From contig FLMG01000941.1 of assembly GCA_900088475.1 (NCBI GenBank), positions 1-40,985 on the forward strand: a stretch of DNA of 40,985 nucleotides. The letters run 5' to 3'. The position numbers and the translations under genes were made by a program. This document shows, in pieces, positions 9,964-22,200 of this stretch (position 1 is its first letter; the number at the start of each line of letters is the position of its first letter). This stretch comes from Hyphochytrium catenoides (taxonomy: Eukaryota > Sar > Hyphochytriomycetes > Hyphochytriales > Hyphochytriaceae). The notes beneath the pieces are model-generated. The model was not told the origin of the DNA and did not search any database. It saw only the letters and a program-made list of their open reading frames with translations.

Positions 9964-11715
9964 GAAGGAAGGCCGACAACAAGAGAAGGAAGGTTGACAA
10001 AATCGAAGGAGTTTGCCTAAATAATCTTACTATTGAGGCTGACTCATCTTCTTTCAGCTTCAGTTAACCCTTATGAAAGCACGAACCACTTTGTAACAAC
10101 CCCTCGTTATACGTTGGTCTGTCCCTCTGCTGATGATGGCTGTAGTATGGGTGGAGAGGCCTCCGGGGAGATGGGTACAATGTCGGACCACTGAGCCCTA
10201 CTACTATAAGCGACGGAGGCAGGCGTGGTAGTCGTCTCCGGTAGGCGAGCGGAAGACCTCCACCACGATAGATAGACTTCGGACTGACGCTCAGGCCCGT
10301 GCATTGTCCACCTCGTCCTGGACCAGTATGTAGTAGGAAGGATGTTCGATGATCCACAAGAAGTCTTCCAAAGGATGCTGCAATGCTTCTGGGCCATCCC
10401 CTTGCTGGATGTAGCTCGGTCATGTGTATTCTTTCTTACCGTTAGCATGGATGATGATAGATGTGAGACCTTCGGGACAGCAACCAATGAGGCTGCTCAA
10501 AAGGAGGAGACAGTTACGACGTTGGGTCAAAGCGACACATGACAGCAGAAGATGCGGTGGTGACGCGGTCATGACTTTACCACCTGCCCTTCTTTTTACC
10601 TGACTTGCGCGCCCCCGCATCTCGGTTACGTCCTCCAGACGAGCTAATGTCTCGATAGTAGTATGTGGCGACGGACGAGGAGTGTTATGGGTAACGGTTG
10701 TGCTCTGGCTGTGCAGCACCACCACCAACTATATCGGGCGCGGTCTTAGGGGGGTTCACTTGTTAGGAGCAACCCTCTTTCCTAATAATCTTTGATGTCC
10801 AGTTCTTTCTCTCATACAGAGTGAGCGAATGGTGGTGATAGTGATATATAAGAGCAACCCTAGTAGTAGTAGGTATGGGTTAGTCCAGCCTTGGGTCCTT
10901 TTTTTACCGTGTTATTCCTTTTCATGCGTGGCTAGATGCTGGACAGCAGTAGTGGGGTCAGGTCATCATCAGCTGCTAGTAGGACTAGCGCTACAGCTCA
11001 GCTGACGTCCCAAAGCCCGGCTTCTCTTCTCTCCAACAACCTCTTTGTCTCCCCTCTTTGCGCAATCCATCGTGTCATCAGAGAAAGTGTGGAAATAAAT
11101 GGCCGGCCGATAGCGTGAACGGTAGTCGTAGTAGGTCCATAAGACTTCGTCGTCGGGAGTCGTCGAAGAAGAGAAAGAAGGCATCATCGGAGCAGCACGC
11201 CGACGACTGCCTGTCTTCTGCTGGGCCCGACGTAGTGGTAGTAGTGCAAATCTTTGAGAAGACCTGGGAGGCCATTCACGGTATGGCAAGGGGAACCGGA
11301 GGACCTCATGATAAGACAGTTATTCCCCCTCTTGAGCTCAAAGTTAAGTGGAGGGCGTTGCACAACAGCCAAAAAGTAGCGGACAGGCGTACCTCCTACT
11401 GGTATGGTGCACTGCCTGGTACTCTACGATACAGTGAACATACAGGGAAGCGCAATTCTTCTTCTTCGTCGTCGTCAATCTCTAGGAGGATGAGATGCCC
11501 GCCGCGCCGCCTACCTAAGGCTTGATTGATGTGCTCAGTTATGTTTGCGTCTGCTGAGAAGTGAACTTCATCATACGGCGATGGACGATCTCCATCTCCT
11601 CGAAGGTATCGTCGTTCTGCAGCACCCCACCACAAACAACAGGTACATTACTTGCAGGCTGCCACCACGGGACGCTTCTCCTCGTATCCTTCTTCCTAGT
11701 TAGAACAGTGCCATC
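9964..11715. other. Intergenic, no supported gene
   Basis: It contains scattered short open frames only, the longest being a plus-strand frame at 11058-11525 with no ATG support or recognisable motif. Short GTA/TAG trinucleotide runs occur near 10860. A splice-acceptor-like tract (CGTATCCTTCTTCCTAG) at about 11683-11699 lies just upstream of the ATG at 11716; it could be a 5'-UTR intron acceptor or a trans-splice acceptor. Confidence 0.45.
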
Positions 11716-12972
11716 ATGGAGACCACTAGCACTCTGCTTACGCTTTCAGAGAGATTGGTCAAGTCCTTGGTGGAAAGGGAACAGCCATCGGATGAGCGGA
11801 CACGGAATTCTCCTCTACGAGCTCGAAAAGCAATAGATGCCGCCCTTCTGACCTGCTCGACAAAGCCCCCACGAATGTGCAAAGTTAAAGTGGCAGCGTT
11901 CTCTAAGAAGAAGGAGAATTGTGTCGGTACAGCCCATCATGCACCTCCCTCTCTCCAAGACGGTTCTCACGATACTCTTGCAGACACCAAGCTACGAGTT
12001 TTGCTGACGGTTCGTGATCATCTGCAAGAGCTACCGCCCGATAAGAGCAACATGACGGTGATGGAGGCGCTACTTGGACTACGATTCTTCCAATGGTGGT
12101 GGAAGTGGCGGCGCTTCGTATCGAGCCCGAGGGTCACTATAGGGGCAACCATCGTGTACAGTGCGGTGGGATATTGTTTCTTCTACATAGCTGAGCTTGA
12201 TGAGGTCTTCCTCTCTCTACTTGCCATGACCTATGCAGTACTGGGGGGACATATTCTCATGGTTCAGTTGGCTTTCTGGAATCGGCATCTACTGCTAATG
12301 TCTTTGTTGACCTTTGAAGGACTTCAGTTCGGACTAGAAGTGATTTTGTATGCATTTGCTATGTCTGGCACATTATGCTTCACGCCGTCCGGTGTCTGCT
12401 TCGCTATCTGCGGTATCATAATGTGGGCACAGTGTGTACTCACCTTTGACTGCTTGCCAATCGTTCTTCGACGAAGAGGGATGAAGATTTCACTTCTCAT
12501 TGCCGTCACAAATCAACTGGTGGTGTTGGCTTCCATTTACCTCCAGGCGCTTCCTCGGATGTGCTCCTATCGGCTAGAGATGAAGTATGGTCTTATTGAT
12601 CACCTGAGAGACTCAAGACGATCCAAGTATGGGATCTCTGTGGTGGACCTCTGTCTTAAACCGTGGCTTCACGCTGTTCATGTTAACGTTGAGAGCAGCA
12701 ACGTATTTGGCATGGAGATATCCTCATCATTGTATCTTCATAAAGTCAAGGGTAAAGGTCATGGAGATACCTCACGCAGAACGAAGTTTATACATCAAGG
12801 ACAGGTCAGAACCACCTCCAGACAGAGAAGAGAGACGTGTACCGTGATGTCAAATGAGCCGTACATAGCGTTAGGTAGGGTGAAGCAGAACGAGCCGTTA
12901 GATAGAGTCGTCTTTGCGACGGATCGATCAGCTCAGCAGCAACTAGGCCAAGGTCATCTACTAGTTGAGTAG
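11716..12972 (+). CDS. Five-span integral membrane protein, 418 aa
   Basis: This is a single open frame from an ATG in good context (GCCATCATGG). Residues 1-110 are a soluble, Lys/Arg-containing N-terminus. A Trp-rich basic stretch (WWWKWRR, 127-133) precedes about five hydrophobic segments at 140-158, 163-186, 191-216, 227-250 and 256-279, joined by short loops. The C-terminal 139 residues are soluble, basic and low in hydrophobic content. No family signature is recognised. It could be a transporter-like, receptor-like or organelle membrane protein; nothing in the sequence decides this. A small intron in the 3' third cannot be excluded, because several GTCAAG or GTAAAG strings occur near 12740-12760, but the frame stays open without one. 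Confidence 0.65.
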   Translation: METTSTLLTLSERLVKSLVEREQPSDERTRNSPLRARKAIDAALLTCSTKPPRMCKVKVAAFSKKKENCVGTAHHAPPSLQDGSHDTLADTKLRVLLTVRDHLQELPPDKSNMTVMEALLGLRFFQWWWKWRRFVSSPRVTIGATIVYSAVGYCFFYIAELDEVFLSLLAMTYAVLGGHILMVQLAFWNRHLLLMSLLTFEGLQFGLEVILYAFAMSGTLCFTPSGVCFAICGIIMWAQCVLTFDCLPIVLRRRGMKISLLIAVTNQLVVLASIYLQALPRMCSYRLEMKYGLIDHLRDSRRSKYGISVVDLCLKPWLHAVHVNVESSNVFGMEISSSLYLHKVKGKGHGDTSRRTKFIHQGQVRTTSRQRRETCTVMSNEPYIALGRVKQNEPLDRVVFATDRSAQQQLGQGHLLVE

Positions 12973-15289
12973 ATACGGCGAAGTACAGAAAGCTCTTCTG
13001 CAGAGTTTGTAGGTTGAGCTGGCGAAGAAGGCAACAGTCACACACGTCTAAAAAGCACTACCGAAATCGACCAAGTGCCTAAGAGAATAGAAGAACGGCT
13101 TTTATGGACCGTGATGCTTCTAGCATATAGCTGACTGGCGTTTCTCTCGTAGTAGGAGAAAGCTCCTCGTCACTTCTCTCCTCTTCATTCTGTCCACCGC
13201 TGTTGGTGAAGAAAGTTCTCTACTACTACTCACAGCTACCACTCTTGAGCCCTTGTACATTTCTACTTCCTAAGAGTGTCACCTATTTTTTTCCACCACG
13301 TTTTCTCTCTCGTTCCCTACTACTGACCCGAACTCAAGCAGCTGCACTGATTCCCCACTGTTCTCCTCCATCGGGTTTCCTAGCATGGATGCTGTCAGTG
13401 TTGATCTGCCCATTCGTAATCAGACACTGATCTGTCCCATTCCATATCTGCTATACATAGAACAGTGGCACCTTGCCCGTTTGTTAGGTTGATGCATGAG
13501 CCCAAGCAACAGAAAACTCTGCCTCCTCCTCGCATCTTCTAAACCAATCGAGAGAGCAACTAGCTTGTTGGCAACAAGTGGTTCCCGTCCTCGCACCCAA
13601 TTACATAGGGGGCCATCAGCCGAGAGTATAACTGACAAGCAGAGTTGGCTGGTGCGCAGGTTGACTCTGCCACAAACTTTCAAGGATGAAGAGCATATCT
13701 GAAGTCCAGCAGCAAATCCCTGTGGTGCATGGATACTCAGAAGAAGCAAATATGAGCCTCCTGTCTTATTATCAGGCTCTGCTTCATTAAGAGGCTAGTG
13801 GTGTCTTTCCGTTTTGTTGTTTGAGTCACAAGCGGATAATGCCTAAACCCGTCCCAGTGGGAAGCTAAGACCAGATGCCTCTGAGTACTTTATAGGTGTC
13901 TCTGTGGTCGTTTTCTGCTGGTGATCATGATGATGGTGGTGGTCACAAGCTTGTTGTTGCTTTGTTGATTCACGACCACGTTCTTTATTCTTTGGCTCCT
14001 TCAATCCTTCTTGGCCAGATTAGCAAGCTTATCTGAGATATCGAATGATGTGTCAAGAGCAATAAGAGAAAGGATAAAGCTGCTGCTGTTCACAGAAGAG
14101 CTGCTGGGCTATGAATAGAGCTACAAGCAGCACTGCTGCGTTCTTCCTCCTATCAAGGGCCCTACTATTGTTGTGTGCGGCGTCCAACAATGATGGTCAG
14201 CTCTTTCCCGTTTGGCAGACCAAGAAGTCAGGGTGGTCATTCTAGATCACCACGAGGAGCAGCATTATCATGAAGAGATATGGACACCTAATAGCCAAGA
14301 ACGGCTCTCCAGCAGCAGTGTATTATATTGTTGTTGTCCCATTCCTCATTCTGATGATGATTCGGCTGGATCAGGATCAGCAGTGTCTGAGTTGAGGCAG
14401 CTCTTCGGAGCGTTCGCCTCAGTATCTTGCCTGACAATGGAAGCAGTGAGAGCCCGCGTCTCTATGTGCTCAACGTAGGTCGGCTGCACCTACTAGTTAT
14501 CTCCTAGCAAGAAGTGTGGGCTACACCGAGGCCCTGTTCGTTGTCACTATCGAATTAGCAGGGGACCTCTTAAGTCATCAACCAGCTTCGGCAACTGCTG
14601 TGCTTTAGAGGCAGGCAACACCTCTAGAAGCAGAGGCGCTGTCTAGCAACCTCCGTGGAGGCTTCAACAAGGCTTGAGGAAGGACCAAGAAGAATGTGAA
14701 GGAGGTGATGTATGTTGAGTCGACGACAAGAGCCCACAAACTGGATGCTGGCGCACTAACATATGTCGCTTTACGCACATTGTTCACGGAGCCCTAATGT
14801 TATATGTTGTTACAGAAAGGGCAGGATTAACTAATTTTCGCGTACCGAACGTTTCGCATGTATCGTATGGAAAGTTTGATTGCGCACCCTTGGACTATGT
14901 TTTGTGCGGAAAACGCACCCACTCCAGCCTCCACGTCGAGGTCTGATCGCGTCAAAGGTCATACAGAGTAGAAACCTGTGGATCGGATCTTCTTTGCCTT
15001 CATCATCACAATGTCCAGCCACTCGTTCGCTTTGCCTTGGTTCTCATCAGCATACAGATCAGCACGTGGATCTCATACACGGCACGTTTGAGGATTGTTC
15101 TCCTGTTCTCGGTCTGGTCGCATCGTGGCCCTTCTCAATTGCTATTCTGAGCCTCCCTCGGATTCTCGTACCGCATTAGCATATTCGCCTCTCCCTGCAC
15201 AATCGCACAGCGGCGTTACTACTTCTTCGACGGGCATTCGCCTCTTCTTCATTGACTTGGTAGGTTGCTCAGTGGGTTAGCAGCTGAAG
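12973..15289. other. Intergenic, no supported gene
   Basis: About 2.3 kb contains only short, mutually inconsistent open frames. No repeat of the families described elsewhere in the window is seen. The last few hundred bases presumably hold the promoter of the thioesterase-like gene. Confidence 0.45.
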
Positions 15290-16371
15290 ATGGCAGCAAA
15301 CAGGCTCGCACAAGCTGTAGGCAAGGTCAAAGGCCTGCTGCCTGAAGCACTGCATTCTCATGGGATATCCTTCGTTTTTAACCAACAGGTACGGTACCCC
15401 GCAACTCGTGTGCCAGCCCAGGCTTCCGCACAGGACCCTTTTTCCGTAAGAGATAAGCAGTTGGTGGCTCTCAGTGTGATGTTCGGCGAAGTTTTCCTTC
15501 CAGGTTGCCTGCTTCTTCTGTTTCTCATTAGTTTACTTCTGCTCCGTAGGTGAAACTTGCTGGCACTGCGGGCATAAAGATTGAGCAACTGACGCATGAG
15601 AAGGCTGAGGTGTCGCTTAAAAACCGGAGAAGGGTCCAGAATCGTAAGATTCTCTTCTGCTATTCCGTTCGCCTTCTGACTGATTGTGCCTAACCCTTAT
15701 GTGGAGTGAGATGCCTCTACTGTTAATTGTCAGGTTGATATTCCCATTCGCCCTCTTTGTGTTACTGCTTGTTGCGTCCTCATCTCATTTCGACCCAGTA
15801 TGAGACATTTATACACCTCTACTTTCTTAGATATTGGCACAATCCATGCCTGTGGCATGGCTCTTTTGGCTGAGTCAGCTTCGGGGGTTGTCTTTGGAAT
15901 GAATGTGCCAGACAGCCATATCCCAGTCATCAAAAGTATGCACATTGACTTCAAGAGGCCAGCGAAGGTGAGTGATGCAATGCAAAGAAGATGACGCGGA
16001 CAAATGGCTGTAGAAGAGCCACAAAGAAGAAACATGATGAGGGTGGCTCTGGAACATGCAGAAAATAGAGATACATGGAAGGAACTATCATGTGGCACTC
16101 TCTATCCGATATAGAGAAGGAAGAAATCGGGGAAAACCCAAGAGCGAGACGGCATCGTGACGTTAAGCCCTTGATGTAACCAGTCTCTTCCTTATAGGGT
16201 GACATGCGAGCTGTAGCCAAGCTTACTCCTGAGCAGATCAACAGCATCTCCAGCCAAGAGAAGGGTTCAGTGGTCGTGGAAACTGTAGTGACGGATAGCT
16301 CGGGGCAGCAGCCAATAGAGGTCACCATGGAGTGGGCTTGGACCCCGAAAAGGCGTCCAGCAAAGGAGTAA
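15290..16371 (+). CDS. DUF4442/hotdog-fold thioesterase-like protein, 167 aa, 4 exons
   Basis: The exons are 15290-15388, 15550-15643, 15831-15967 and 16198-16371. Splice phases agree and the lengths sum to 504 nt. All introns are GT-AG (161, 187 and 230 nt). The diagnostic part spans the exon 2/3 junction: NRRRVQNHIGTIHACGMALL at about residues 60-78, matching the R-N-H-[VI]-G-[TS]-[MI]-H-A pattern in the helix-bearing core of DUF4442 and PaaI-like hotdog proteins. A second conserved stretch is IPVIKSMHIDFKRPAKGDMR, the strand region where these proteins usually carry F-x-R-x-A-x-G-D. Members are putative acyl-CoA or related thioesterases acting on small or acyl substrates; the exact substrate is unknown. 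Length is normal for the family. Its 3' end faces the 3' end of the minus-strand kinetochore gene. Confidence 0.85.
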
Positions 16372-17206
16372 GCCACGCAGAGAGAGTCCAACTGCCGCAA
16401 CATCCCTATGACTTTGATACCATCTGGCCCATAATCAGATCTCTGTGTCCTAAGTCCCACATACCTTCTCAGACTATCAACCGTAAATGTACCTGAAAAA
16501 TGACTAAGTAGTAGAAGTAAAGTAATATTACACAGATTATTTGATGTACCAGTCCACGTTTTCCCTTCTCTCACGCTCATCCTCGCGCTTCAAAGCTTGA
16601 GGGTGGCATTTCTGAGAACTATAACGACCTCAGAACCGGACAGATTGTTTCTCGTTCCTCTCTTTCCTTTGCGGTGAGGGAACTTACTTGGCACAGATAC
16701 TCTGTATGATGGACTTAGACGCCGTCTCATGGCAGGAGTGGAGGTATTTTCTTCTGAATAGCTGTGCGAGCTGAGTTACTTCTGCGTCTGCTTTCTGGGT
16801 GTTTCTTTCCATCGAGTTAAGTTCCACCTTCATGCTTCCAAGCTATAAGAAAAATAGTCAAAATTCCGTTAGCCTTGGTGAGTCACCGAAAGACCGAAAC
16901 CTTAAGGGTTTTCTTTCTGCCCATCCCATTTTCTTCAGCAGACCTTCGATTCTACAGACGGCTACCGCTTCATGTTCTCCAGCTCTACTTGGGCATTTCC
17001 TTTCACCCAGTGTGCGTTACGCTACTGCAGACACCGCTACCGCGAGGCTATCTGTGACGGGCGTCCCACCGCAGCATTCACAGGTTCCTCTCGCTTTCCA
17101 ACCTTCACTGGCTAGTAGACGCCATCTTTCTCACATTTACTACCCGCCTCTTCAGCTAATGCCTATTTCTTCTTCTCTGGCACCTTTCTTCCTTGTCTAC
17201 CGTCAT
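16372..17206. other. Convergent intergenic region
   Basis: It lies between the stop of the thioesterase-like gene and the stop of the minus-strand Dsn1-like gene, so it holds the two 3' UTRs. No further gene is supported; plus-strand frames at 16799-17221 look like chance. Confidence 0.5.
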
Positions 17207-18833
17207 TTATCCAAATTCTGAGGGTAGTCGAAGCCCTACACCTCTAGCTGAAGAATTGTTTACCTGTAATTTGAATTCAGCCAGAGCTTCTGCAAAAATC
17301 TTCGTAAGATTGGGGCCATCAAGGTTAGCTCCCTCTTTCTGAGAAGGCTCAGATAGAGCCAAGCGCTGAGACACACAAGGAGCAACTGCTTCTTCCTGAA
17401 TGCGGCGCCAATCTGAGGCTTCAGCCTCCAACCTGTAATGCAAAGAAAGTTATGAACTAGTGAGATCAAGGCGAACATGAGCTGGTGAATGGAGCAAAAC
17501 GAAAAATCTTGGGGGTCGTTTTTTGATAGCAGTGAGATCCGTAAACATCCATAGCTCACACCTTGCAATAGTTTCCTTTAGCTCCGCTCGCTTCCTTCGA
17601 AGCTCCTCATTCTTGGGGTTCTCCTAGTAGAGTGGAGGTAGGTACGAGAAAGAATCATCATCCAAACACTAACTAGGGGGTGCGCAGGAAAGTCTCGACC
17701 AAAGGTCGACCAAGCAATCTGGAGATCGGGCGTCCACCAGCCGTTGAGACATCCCCATACTAAGATGTTTGAGTACCAGACCATCGAAGACGCATGGCCA
17801 TATGAGGGTTACCCCAAGGCGCAAGTAGCCTTCGTCCTCTTTCAATGCTCAAAGCCAAGAAACACTAGGCGAAGTACCTGAATCGTCGTCACTTTATCGA
17901 GCTTTGAGAGCACTTCGGCCGTCATGGTAGGTGATAGAGCATCCAATACCTTGTGCACTATCAGATTAGGAAAGAATCATGGGTTAACCAGAATGTAAGG
18001 AGAGAAAGCATTGATAGCCTAGCCGTGGAGGGACTAGAGTGACATGGCAAAGGAACTTGACCAAGCCAACTTACTGGCTTCTGAAGTTTCAGACACCGAG
18101 GCCGAGTTAGCCCAAGTCTCGAGGCTTCCTCGTTCTGTTGAAAGGATATGGCGAACCATGGTATCTGCACACTCATTAATGTTTTCTCTTCTTAGATTGG
18201 TTGCCGCCAACACAGTGTAGGATCGGGGGGCAGCGTACTCGGTTACCCGTGCTATTCGGAGAACGAGTTAGTAGGAGCTCAGCATAGGGACAGGGAGCAA
18301 CCACACCTCTCCTCTCTGCTGCCGCTTTGGAAATGGGCCTCTTCTTGGTACCCGCGCTTTGCTGCTTCACTGCCTTCTTTGTACTGTCAGTACTGGGCTT
18401 AGCGCTCTCAGTCTTACGAGCGTCTTGTGCCTTCTTGGTGCTCTTGCGCTTGTTTACGCGCTTCTCCCTCTTCACAACCAGATTGTGCACGTTTGTGATC
18501 CCAGCTAGGGGTGAGAAGCTCACACCATTATCTGTGGGTACTGGACTAGACACATTACTAGCCTTCTGGTGCTTAGGCTTGAAGGAGAAGCCGTCTGCAT
18601 CCGCCCTATTGAAACAGTTAGAGGATATCTAGATACGTCTCTCGTAGCCCTGTAGACGTATCACCTGTTTTCTGCATCATCCATGTCAGTGGTCTCCTGA
18701 CTTGGCTTTCCAGCTGGCCGCCGCTTGGCCACGGGAGTACAAACGAGTCTGGTACCACACATGAGTTAGCGTTGATGCATGGCAAGCGAGACAAGGAGAC
18801 AACAAATGCTTACTTATATTTGCGCTTGGACAT
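17207..18833 (-). CDS. DSN1: Dsn1/Mis13-like kinetochore protein, 315 aa, 7 exons
   Basis: On the minus strand the exons are 18833-18814, 18748-18665, 18605-18307, 18251-18075, 17957-17878, 17623-17562 and 17432-17207. They sum to 948 nt with every phase consistent. The start (MSKRKYK) opens a basic, disordered N-terminus (residues about 1-130, KRxxKRK-type stretches). A helical region follows (about 140-220). The key segment is ENPKNEELRRKRAELKETIA at 221-240, then RLEAEASDWRRI. This NP-x-N-x(n)-L-x-x-L-E-x-x-I-x-x-L-x-x-E-x-x-x-W layout is typical of the Mis13/Dsn1 coiled coil of the Mis12 (MIND) complex, which links centromeric chromatin to the Ndc80 complex. One intron has a TACTAAC branch-point match (18280-18260 area). 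Assignment rests on this segment and the general architecture; another coiled-coil protein remains possible. Confidence 0.6.
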
Positions 18834-19230
18834 GTTAAGTCAATAATATCTGGTTGTGCTTCCTTATGGGGACAGAACGCAATGTCAGCAAAGCCCTTGC
18901 CTTCGGAAAGTCTCTGTTTCCGTCTGCATCTGTCTGCATCTGGAGCTTCAAGAGTAACATCCGTCACAGTGGAACTTGACTAGCCCATCCAGAATCTGCA
19001 CTGTTATTAAGAATGGCATATATGCCAAGGTAAACACGCCAATATTCGAAATACTACGCAGATTCAAAAAACTAGTCGTTGTCGTGCCGTTATCACAATT
19101 ACAGTGCTTTCTAGACCATGGATAACCAATACAGAAACCTAAGACTGATAATCAAATATTCAGTTCTCTTTTGGCGGGAGTTGCCGATGTATGAACTCCG
19201 AAGATGTTTGTCACTTCTGAAGATTTCTCA
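18834..19230. promoter_or_regulatory. Shared divergent promoter region
   Basis: About 400 bp separates the start codon of the minus-strand Dsn1-like gene from the likely start of the plus-strand helical-protein gene, so it should carry both promoters and leaders. A minus-strand open frame (about 18967-18814) runs through the Dsn1 first exon in another frame without an ATG start; it is treated here as leader sequence. No defined motif is recognised. Confidence 0.45.
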
Positions 19231-22200
19231 ATGGGTTCTGATGACCGCAAGTGCAGCTCTCGCCAGAAGGACAACCTCCATCTCTTGCTGGTATTGCTTT
19301 TCATAGTTACTACCTATGCTACCAGCAGGTAGCAAGGTTGGCGGGGAGGCTTGAAGATTTATATACAGTCATTGCTTCCGGCCATGGACAAAGAGATAGG
19401 AAGGTTACGACTATGATGGCTCAACATAAGCTCAAGGCAGTGAAAGACTATCTCAAGTGCAAGCCACTGAGGAACATCTCAGTTTCCAAGTCCTCTATAA
19501 GCACCCAGAGTGCACTGCCGCGTTTAACAAGTACAACTTCTAGCCACGTTGATTGGAGTTCGGACGCGGTATCGCCTCTCACGGCGATTAGCAAGCTGCT
19601 CCAGCAACAGGTTAGTGTCTAGGTTGAAGGAGGTGATGCAACAAGATCTCTCTAACAGCACTAAATAATAGTATGAAGCCGGCTTTACGGAGGTTGACGC
19701 GATAGCTAGCGCTCTGACCCCTAATGAGGTGAGCCTTAGCATTGGTTCGTCTTCACAGCTACCCTAGTACCGCTCCCACAACGACCCTCACTTACAATGA
19801 ACCCCAGGTCTTGGTACTACTTACCAGTGAAGATACGCACCAATGGGAAAATCGTACTCATGGTCGCTCTGCCTGGTGTTCTCTTCTCATTCTATCCTTA
19901 TTGAAGATACTAGTCTATGCAAGCGCAAGCTCTGTCAACCAAGGTAAAAGACAGTTCTACAAGCCCAAATGCTCATCACTGCTTGTCACACACTTGCGCA
20001 CCAATGTACTCTCACATAGGCAAAGAGGAGACTGTGGCGGCGTTGATGAGATCTAAAGTTCTATATCCACTTGAGGTCGCTGTTCTGGGCGTGTGTGCAG
20101 CAAGATCCACAGCAGAGGCCCTGCAAGCGTTCTGGAATCTCCTCTTTCATAGCCAAAGGCAGGAGGTAGTCCACTGTGTGGTACGGTTGATCTTTATTTC
20201 GGAATACTCTGGGCTTGAGTCCACAATGGAGCTCTGTAGCAAGAGCTTGAAGTACGACCAGCTTTACAGGACCATGGAGCAAGCTTCTCGCCTAACAAAA
20301 GAAGCACTATCGGCCTACATTGCTGCTCATGAGGAGTGGGCCAAGTACTGCAGTCTTCTTCCGGAGGATGTTGTTCCTTCCCTGGTGCGAAGGGTCCTCG
20401 AGAAGAGAGGTTACTTAGAAAAGGGAATATTTGACGCACAAGAGGAGCAGCGGCAAAGCGAAGTTCTTCCCCAGTTACTTCGAAGCGTAGACATTTGGAA
20501 CCTCCTTCCACTACCAGCTAGTGAGACAGACAGCTGCCAACTAGCAACGTTTTCTGAATATCTTGCCAGGACCCTACCATGGTGTGCAGAGAACTGGCCC
20601 GACATCAAGGCCCTGCGGTCGGCCTCTCCTGCTAGCGCTTCAGGTACTTCTGTCTGAGCCCTTGTTGGATGAACTATTATTGATACTCTGAATGCTCATT
20701 TCTGCTGTTCTCTCTGCCAAAAGCAATTATAGCAAGGATCCTGGTCAACGAACAAGAGTCAGACCGTGTGGTGCTAGGAATCCTGCAGGACGCAGCACCA
20801 CCCATGGGTTCCCTTTCATCTAGCGTCCTATGTCTTCTTCTTGGAGGAATGGCAGAAGGACCACTGTCAGCTAGAATTGCAGTCCACCTGGCTGATTCCC
20901 TAGCATGGAAAGCTACGTCTTGCTGTCCATTGAGAGTCTCAGATATAGCTCCTCTCAGGCCGCAAAGCACATCTATTACAATGGCGTTTACAGAGCTGGT
21001 AGAAGAGCTGTTTGAATATGTCATGCCAGAGTGAACCTTGGTGCTCGCTCCTCCCTATGTCCACTATCTTGCCTCTAGCTTACTACTACTGTCGTTGCTC
21101 CTCTTACTTCCCTCGCTGTCTTTCTTACATTTTGCACTATCTTCTCTCTCTGAGATAGCTGAAGAATGACGACATTTTGCGGCAAGAGCATGTCTATTCT
21201 TTACTGATGAGAATAATTGACGAAGCGCTATCGCTCGTTTGCGGGGCCGAAGACAGAGCTTGTCGGATCTGCACATTATACGGCATTCTGCAGGAAGATC
21301 CAAAAAGGTAATGCAGAGATGAATTACTTTCAAACCCAATTTACCTTGTCTCCTTTCATTTAACCTTTTTTTCTTGGTAGTGAGATTCGAAGACGAGTAC
21401 ATAAGATTCTCCTGAATGGGTGGAATGGAACACCTCTTCCTGTGCAGGAGCTCTTCGCTTTTACTTCCCGGGACATGGAACATCAGAACTTTCTCTATGT
21501 CATCTGCCGCCATATATTAGCCGCTGAAGAGAACAGCGCTCTATTGTCAGCTCCCTCTCTCAACTTTCAGGGCAGAGTGCTCTTAGGATTGATGAAACTC
21601 GATATTCTGGATGACCAAAGTCGGATGGAAACAGTCTCTCACTACGTTACATTTGTCCAGGTATATCATCCTCTGCCTACCTGGCCGGACACCTCTCTCG
21701 TGACTTCTCAACTCATTAAAGGTCCTCTTCTTATTGCCACGTGGCTCTGTTCCTCTCTAGAACTGTGCGAAGCACTGTATGCGCCTTGTCAGGACGGAAG
21801 AGTTACTGTCACCAACCTTAACTTCCTTACTGAGCACCGTTGCAGCTCTATGCGAGGAAAGAGCTATGCGAGCTGCCATGGCGATCCATTTCCCCACTGT
21901 CTATGGTGAACGAGAGAGTGCCAGCCCAATCCTTACTCCTGACAGCAGAAGTTATCTCTTTAGTCCTAGCATCGAGGATGGCTGGGAAGAGGAGTGGCTC
22001 AAGACTAGAGAAGGACATCGATATGACCTTCTCACTGGGATGTGGTTCTTCTCTCTTGTAGGCACTCTAGTACCAGAAGGATTAGGAGAAAGCCGATGGG
22101 AAGTGCTAGACAGTCTCATGTCTCGTCTCCCTCTGCTTCGCGGGCTATGGTCTACCACTCGTGGTGATGCGCTGGGACAGCTTTCAGAACAGACTCAAAT

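Noticed and set aside
15290-15553. Reading exon 1 of the thioesterase-like gene straight on as an 87-aa protein
   Set aside because: The continuation crosses a clear GT-AG intron and ends in unrelated hydrophobic sequence; the spliced product has the expected hotdog motifs.
18686-18967. A minus-strand frame overlapping the first two exons of the Dsn1-like gene
   Set aside because: It has no ATG start and runs through the intron. The spliced model from the ATG at 18833 fits all seven exon phases.
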